Source: Pseudomonas beijingensis (GTDB taxonomy: Bacteria; Pseudomonadota; Gammaproteobacteria; Pseudomonadales; Pseudomonadaceae). From it: a stretch of 64,000 nucleotides of DNA. Shown piece by piece: positions 62,341 through 64,000 of this stretch. The stretch is taken from assembly GCF_030687295.1 (NCBI RefSeq), contig NZ_CP117425.1, positions 3,290,001 to 3,354,000 on the forward strand. Direction: 5' to 3'. The translations under genes were made by a program, and so were the position numbers. Numbering within the stretch: the stretch's first letter is position 1; the number at the start of each line of letters is the position of its first letter. The notes beneath the pieces were generated by a model. That model had not been told where the DNA came from, did not search any database, and was given only the letters and a program-made list of their open reading frames with translations.

Positions 62341-63270
62341 TCACTGCCCCAACCCCTTGAGAAACTCCCGGTACAGCGCCGCGGTTTTCCCCGGTCGTTC
62401 AACCATGGGCATGTGGCCGATACCGTCCCAGATTTCCACCCGCAAGTCGGCGATGCCCTTGCTCCACACCGGCACGCTGCTGACGTCGATCAGCCTGTCC
62501 TTGCGGCCCCAGAGTAGCAGCGACGGCGCGCGGATGTCGGCCAGGCGCGGCTCCATCGGCGGGCTGGCGCGAAAGTCGACGAAGATCTCCGCCAGTTCAT
62601 CGCGGCGCCGTTCGTAACGTTCGGCCATTGCCGCCAGCACCACGCTGGGCACCCAGGGCGGGGAGGCCATGGTCATTGCATAGAACGGCGCGAAATCAGC
62701 CCGCGAGTCGACGAGGAACGGGTTATGCCCGGCAGCCAGGTGGCGTTCCATATCGCTGGCCTGGGGGGCGGTGACACCGGCCGGGTCGATCAGCGCCAGG
62801 GTCAGTACGCGCTCGGGCGACGTGGCCGCCAGCCACGCAGCGAGGTAACCGCCCATGGAATTGCCGATCACATGGACCTTGTCCAGGCCACAGGCGTCGA
62901 GCAGCTCGATCACCCGCCGGGCCTGGGTCGGGATGTCATAGCCGCCGCCAGCCTTGAAGCCGGTTTCGCCATGGCCGGCCAGGTCGGGCACCACCACCCG
63001 GTAGTCGCTGACAAAGTGCCGGGCAAAGCGTAGCCAGAGATTCTTGTCAGCGCTGTAGCCATGCAGCATCAGGATGCTGCCGGACGCTTCATAGGGCCCG
63101 CCTTGCCAGGTTGACACGGTCATCTCGCTGATGGGGACGGTGATCTTGTGCAACCTGTAGAGACGTGCCTCCAGCGCCATGCCCATGTCGTACAGCACAT
63201 GGCCGATGCCGGGATACGTCAACCAGCTCCAGGCGATAAACACAGCAAGGACTACCCACAACACCAGCAT
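62341..63270 (-). CDS. alpha/beta hydrolase, membrane-anchored
   Basis: A 309-residue hydrolase. The first 20 residues (MLVLWVVLAVFIAWSWLTY) form a membrane anchor. The oxyanion strand is ILMLHGYSADK, the nucleophile elbow VIGNSMGGYLAA, the acid is in LLLWGRKDRLIDV and the His in WDGIGHMPMVERP. It resembles C-C bond hydrolases and monoacylglycerol lipases; the substrate is unknown. The ATG at 63270 has GGAGGG upstream; an earlier in-frame start is a shadow. It is followed by a REP before glcD. Confidence 0.85.
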   Translation of the reverse strand: MLVLWVVLAVFIAWSWLTYPGIGHVLYDMGMALEARLYRLHKITVPISEMTVSTWQGGPYEASGSILMLHGYSADKNLWLRFARHFVSDYRVVVPDLAGHGETGFKAGGGYDIPTQARRVIELLDACGLDKVHVIGNSMGGYLAAWLAATSPERVLTLALIDPAGVTAPQASDMERHLAAGHNPFLVDSRADFAPFYAMTMASPPWVPSVVLAAMAERYERRRDELAEIFVDFRASPPMEPRLADIRAPSLLLWGRKDRLIDVSSVPVWSKGIADLRVEIWDGIGHMPMVERPGKTAALYREFLKGLGQ

Positions 63271-63567
63271 GTTTTGCCCTCCATGGGTCAGGACAGAATG
63301 TGATCGGCCAGTCTGAGCCGACGGGTCAGACAGTGTTAAGTGAAGCTGAAACCCGAGCACATCGCGATGACATGGCCGTTTTTGCTTTGATACCAACTAT
63401 GACAGCCGCCGGATGAGTCATGTATAGCCAAAATCTGCGGCAGGGCGCTGCATTTGAAGGAGAATAAATACCCCTGCATTCAGTAGTGGCTATTTGATTC
63501 CGCCCTGATAGACTCCAGGTAACCCCCCGTTCCAGTGACTTGGAAAACCCGCGGTGCAGAGGCTTCT

Positions 63568-64000
63568 ATGCAAAAAACGGGAAAAAAGGGACGGACGTTG
63601 GCCAGGAGGCTCTATATATCGCGCTTTCTGGGCCTGACGCTGGGGTTGCTGTTGGTGAGTGCTGCCGTCTTTCCCCTTGAACCGGCACCGTGGGTCTGGG
63701 GTTTCATGCTGTTCAACGGCCTGCTCTGGCCACACGTGGCCTACTGGTGGGGCCGACATTGCTCGAGGCCGTACCGCACAGAACACCTCAATTTATTGAT
63801 CGATGCGGCGCTCGGCGGCTTCTGGGTCGCGGCGATGCAGTTCAACCCATTGCCCACGGCCGTTACGCTGGCGATGATGGCGATGAATAACGTTGCCATC
63901 GGCGGCCTGCGTTTCCTGCTGATCGGGGCGCTGGCCCAAGTGGCCGGCATTGTCGTGGGTGTGCTGATCTTCCCGCTGACCAGCGTGCCCATGACCAGCC
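63568..64000 (+). CDS. MASE2-domain membrane protein, probable diguanylate cyclase (partial)
   Basis: A reading frame of at least 144 codons that runs off the window end. It starts MQKTGKKGRTLARRLYISRF and has about five hydrophobic segments, matching the MASE2 sensor domain (VWGFMLFNGLLWPHVAYWW and the later TAVTLAMMAMNNVAIGG). In pseudomonads MASE2 nearly always precedes a GGDEF domain that makes cyclic di-GMP. The GGDEF part is outside the window, so the cyclase call is an inference. AGAGG precedes the ATG. Confidence 0.7.
   Translation, partial: MQKTGKKGRTLARRLYISRFLGLTLGLLLVSAAVFPLEPAPWVWGFMLFNGLLWPHVAYWWGRHCSRPYRTEHLNLLIDAALGGFWVAAMQFNPLPTAVTLAMMAMNNVAIGGLRFLLIGALAQVAGIVVGVLIFPLTSVPMTS

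Overview
The window looks like a chromosomal segment of a Pseudomonas, most likely of the P. fluorescens complex. The grounds are GC-rich codon use, gene content (PqiA-type protein, CcoG, the glgE/treS/glgB set, glcDEF, a 2-oxoadipate dioxygenase relative) and many copies of the Pseudomonas-type REP palindrome (core GGGAGCGAGCTTGCTCGCGA and variants). Species cannot be fixed from the sequence alone. No tRNA, rRNA, CRISPR array or prophage was seen.

Layout. 0-16.7 kb is core and housekeeping: pqiA-like gene, CBS-domain protein, DNA polymerase II, aldo/keto reductase, periplasmic aldose 1-epimerase, a lipoprotein, a TauE/SafE permease, a DUF4174-type protein, a frameshifted class C beta-lactamase, a Dyp peroxidase, an SDR oxidoreductase, a MocR-type regulator, CcoG, small proteins and an MgtC/SapB protein. 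16.9-24.7 kb is a three-gene alpha-glucan/trehalose operon (GlgE, a TreS-maltokinase fusion, GlgB) with a candidate AlgU-type promoter. 25.1-27.6 kb is glucarate dehydratase divergent from a FadR-type regulator, with a repeated operator-like motif between them.

27.8-46.7 kb on the minus strand ends in a roughly 17-kb exopolysaccharide locus of the Wzx/Wzy type. In transcription order it holds UDP-glucose dehydrogenase, a UDP-uronate epimerase type enzyme, initiating sugar transferase, a BY-kinase-like ATPase without the Walker A lysine, Wza-like exporter, Wzz/GumC-like protein, glycosyltransferases, Wzy-like polymerase, polysaccharide deacetylase, flippase, a secreted glycosidase-like protein and two GNAT acyltransferases. 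Many of these genes overlap by 4 bases. One glycosyltransferase is frameshifted, and a ChbG-type deacetylase pseudogene lies at the 3' end. A sulfatase/phosphoethanolamine-transferase-like membrane enzyme (47.1-48.8 kb) is divergent from the locus. The precursor genes suggest an acidic polymer containing uronic acid. I do not recognise the locus as one of the well-known alginate, Psl, Pel or cellulose clusters; it is the best candidate here for something undescribed.

48.8-50.8 kb holds three tandem REP pairs and a complete IS4-family insertion sequence (18-bp inverted repeats, 11-bp target duplication) inserted in a small hairpin; its transposase carries two frameshifts. 50.9-55.1 kb is an ABC transporter (ATPase, FtsX-type permease) followed by an AttH/CrtC-like lipoprotein. 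55.2-56.7 kb has two tiny hydrophilic proteins, an AT-rich gap and an orphan Hcp (type VI secretion) with a TTG start and a C-terminal tail. 56.9-64 kb has the 2-oxoadipate dioxygenase relative, glcF-glcE-glcD, an alpha/beta hydrolase and the start of a MASE2-type membrane protein.

Several single-base frameshifts occur (beta-lactamase, glycosyltransferase, transposase twice, chbG). Some may be assembly errors, so those gene calls should be checked against reads.
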